DNA of 7,050 nucleotides from Bacteroides sp. (GTDB lineage: Bacteria; Bacteroidota; Bacteroidia; Bacteroidales; Bacteroidaceae): positions 1-7,050 of the forward strand of contig JASLCM010000114.1 in NCBI GenBank assembly GCA_030151845.1. The letters run 5' to 3'. The notes below the pieces were generated by a model. It saw only the letters and a program-made list of their open reading frames with translations, had not been told where the DNA came from and ran no database searches. Below are positions 7,026 to 7,050 of this stretch, piece after piece. How positions within the stretch are numbered: position 1 is the first letter of the stretch; each line of letters opens with the position of its first letter. The translations under genes and the position numbers were made by a program.

Positions 7026-7050
7026 TATGTTATCGCAATATTTATGTTCT
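7023..7050 (+). pseudogene. trkH: In-frame amber codon and continuing trkH reading frame
   Basis: TAG at 7023-7025 is followed in the same frame by Y V I A I F M F up to the window edge. This is the hydrophobic start of the next TrkH membrane segment expected after the second filter loop. Because the frame is kept, a single substitution (for example from CAG, GAG or AAG) explains it better than an insertion or deletion. The distal half of the gene lies outside the window, so I cannot say whether more lesions follow. Confidence 0.7.

Overview
The window looks like chromosomal DNA from a low-GC member of the Bacteroidota, most likely the order Bacteroidales. Four things point there. The gene at 1-1849 fuses MurF to alanine racemase, an arrangement typical of this phylum. 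A GSCFA-family gene lies directly upstream of it. The order dxs-trkA-trkH on the other strand is one I recall as common in Bacteroidales. Gene starts lack clear Shine-Dalgarno sequences, and the best promoter match is the Bacteroidota -7 box TAnnTTTG rather than a sigma70-type box. The assignment rests on recognised protein sequence and gene order, not on a database search.

Layout: two head-to-head transcription units share one 232-base intergenic region (2815-3046). Leftward runs GSCFA (2814-1825) and then murF/alr (1849 to beyond the left edge), the two overlapping by 25 bases. Rightward run dxs (3047-4960), trkA (4969-6309) and trkH (6312 on), separated by only 8 and 2 bases, so very probably one operon. 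The intergenic region holds a perfect TAnnTTTG box for the dxs unit, a weaker candidate for the GSCFA unit, and a perfect 8-bp inverted repeat with a 6-base loop. No gene-free stretch exceeds 300 bases. I see no RNA gene, mobile element, CRISPR array or convincing terminator.

Function: MurF/Alr makes D-alanine and adds D-Ala-D-Ala to the UDP-MurNAc-tripeptide. Dxs starts the MEP pathway, which supplies isoprenoids including undecaprenyl phosphate, the lipid carrier for the same cell-wall precursors. The head-to-head pair could therefore coordinate precursor and carrier supply (inference). TrkA and TrkH are the cytoplasmic regulatory ring and membrane subunit of a Trk/Ktr potassium uptake system.

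The main oddity is at the right edge. trkH is interrupted by an in-frame TAG at 7023-7025 after 237 codons, about half the usual length, and the same frame continues beyond it with TrkH-like residues to the window end. This is a nonsense mutation, a sequence error, or much less likely a recoded codon. Everything else appears to be ordinary core metabolism; I do not see a new defence or mobile system here.
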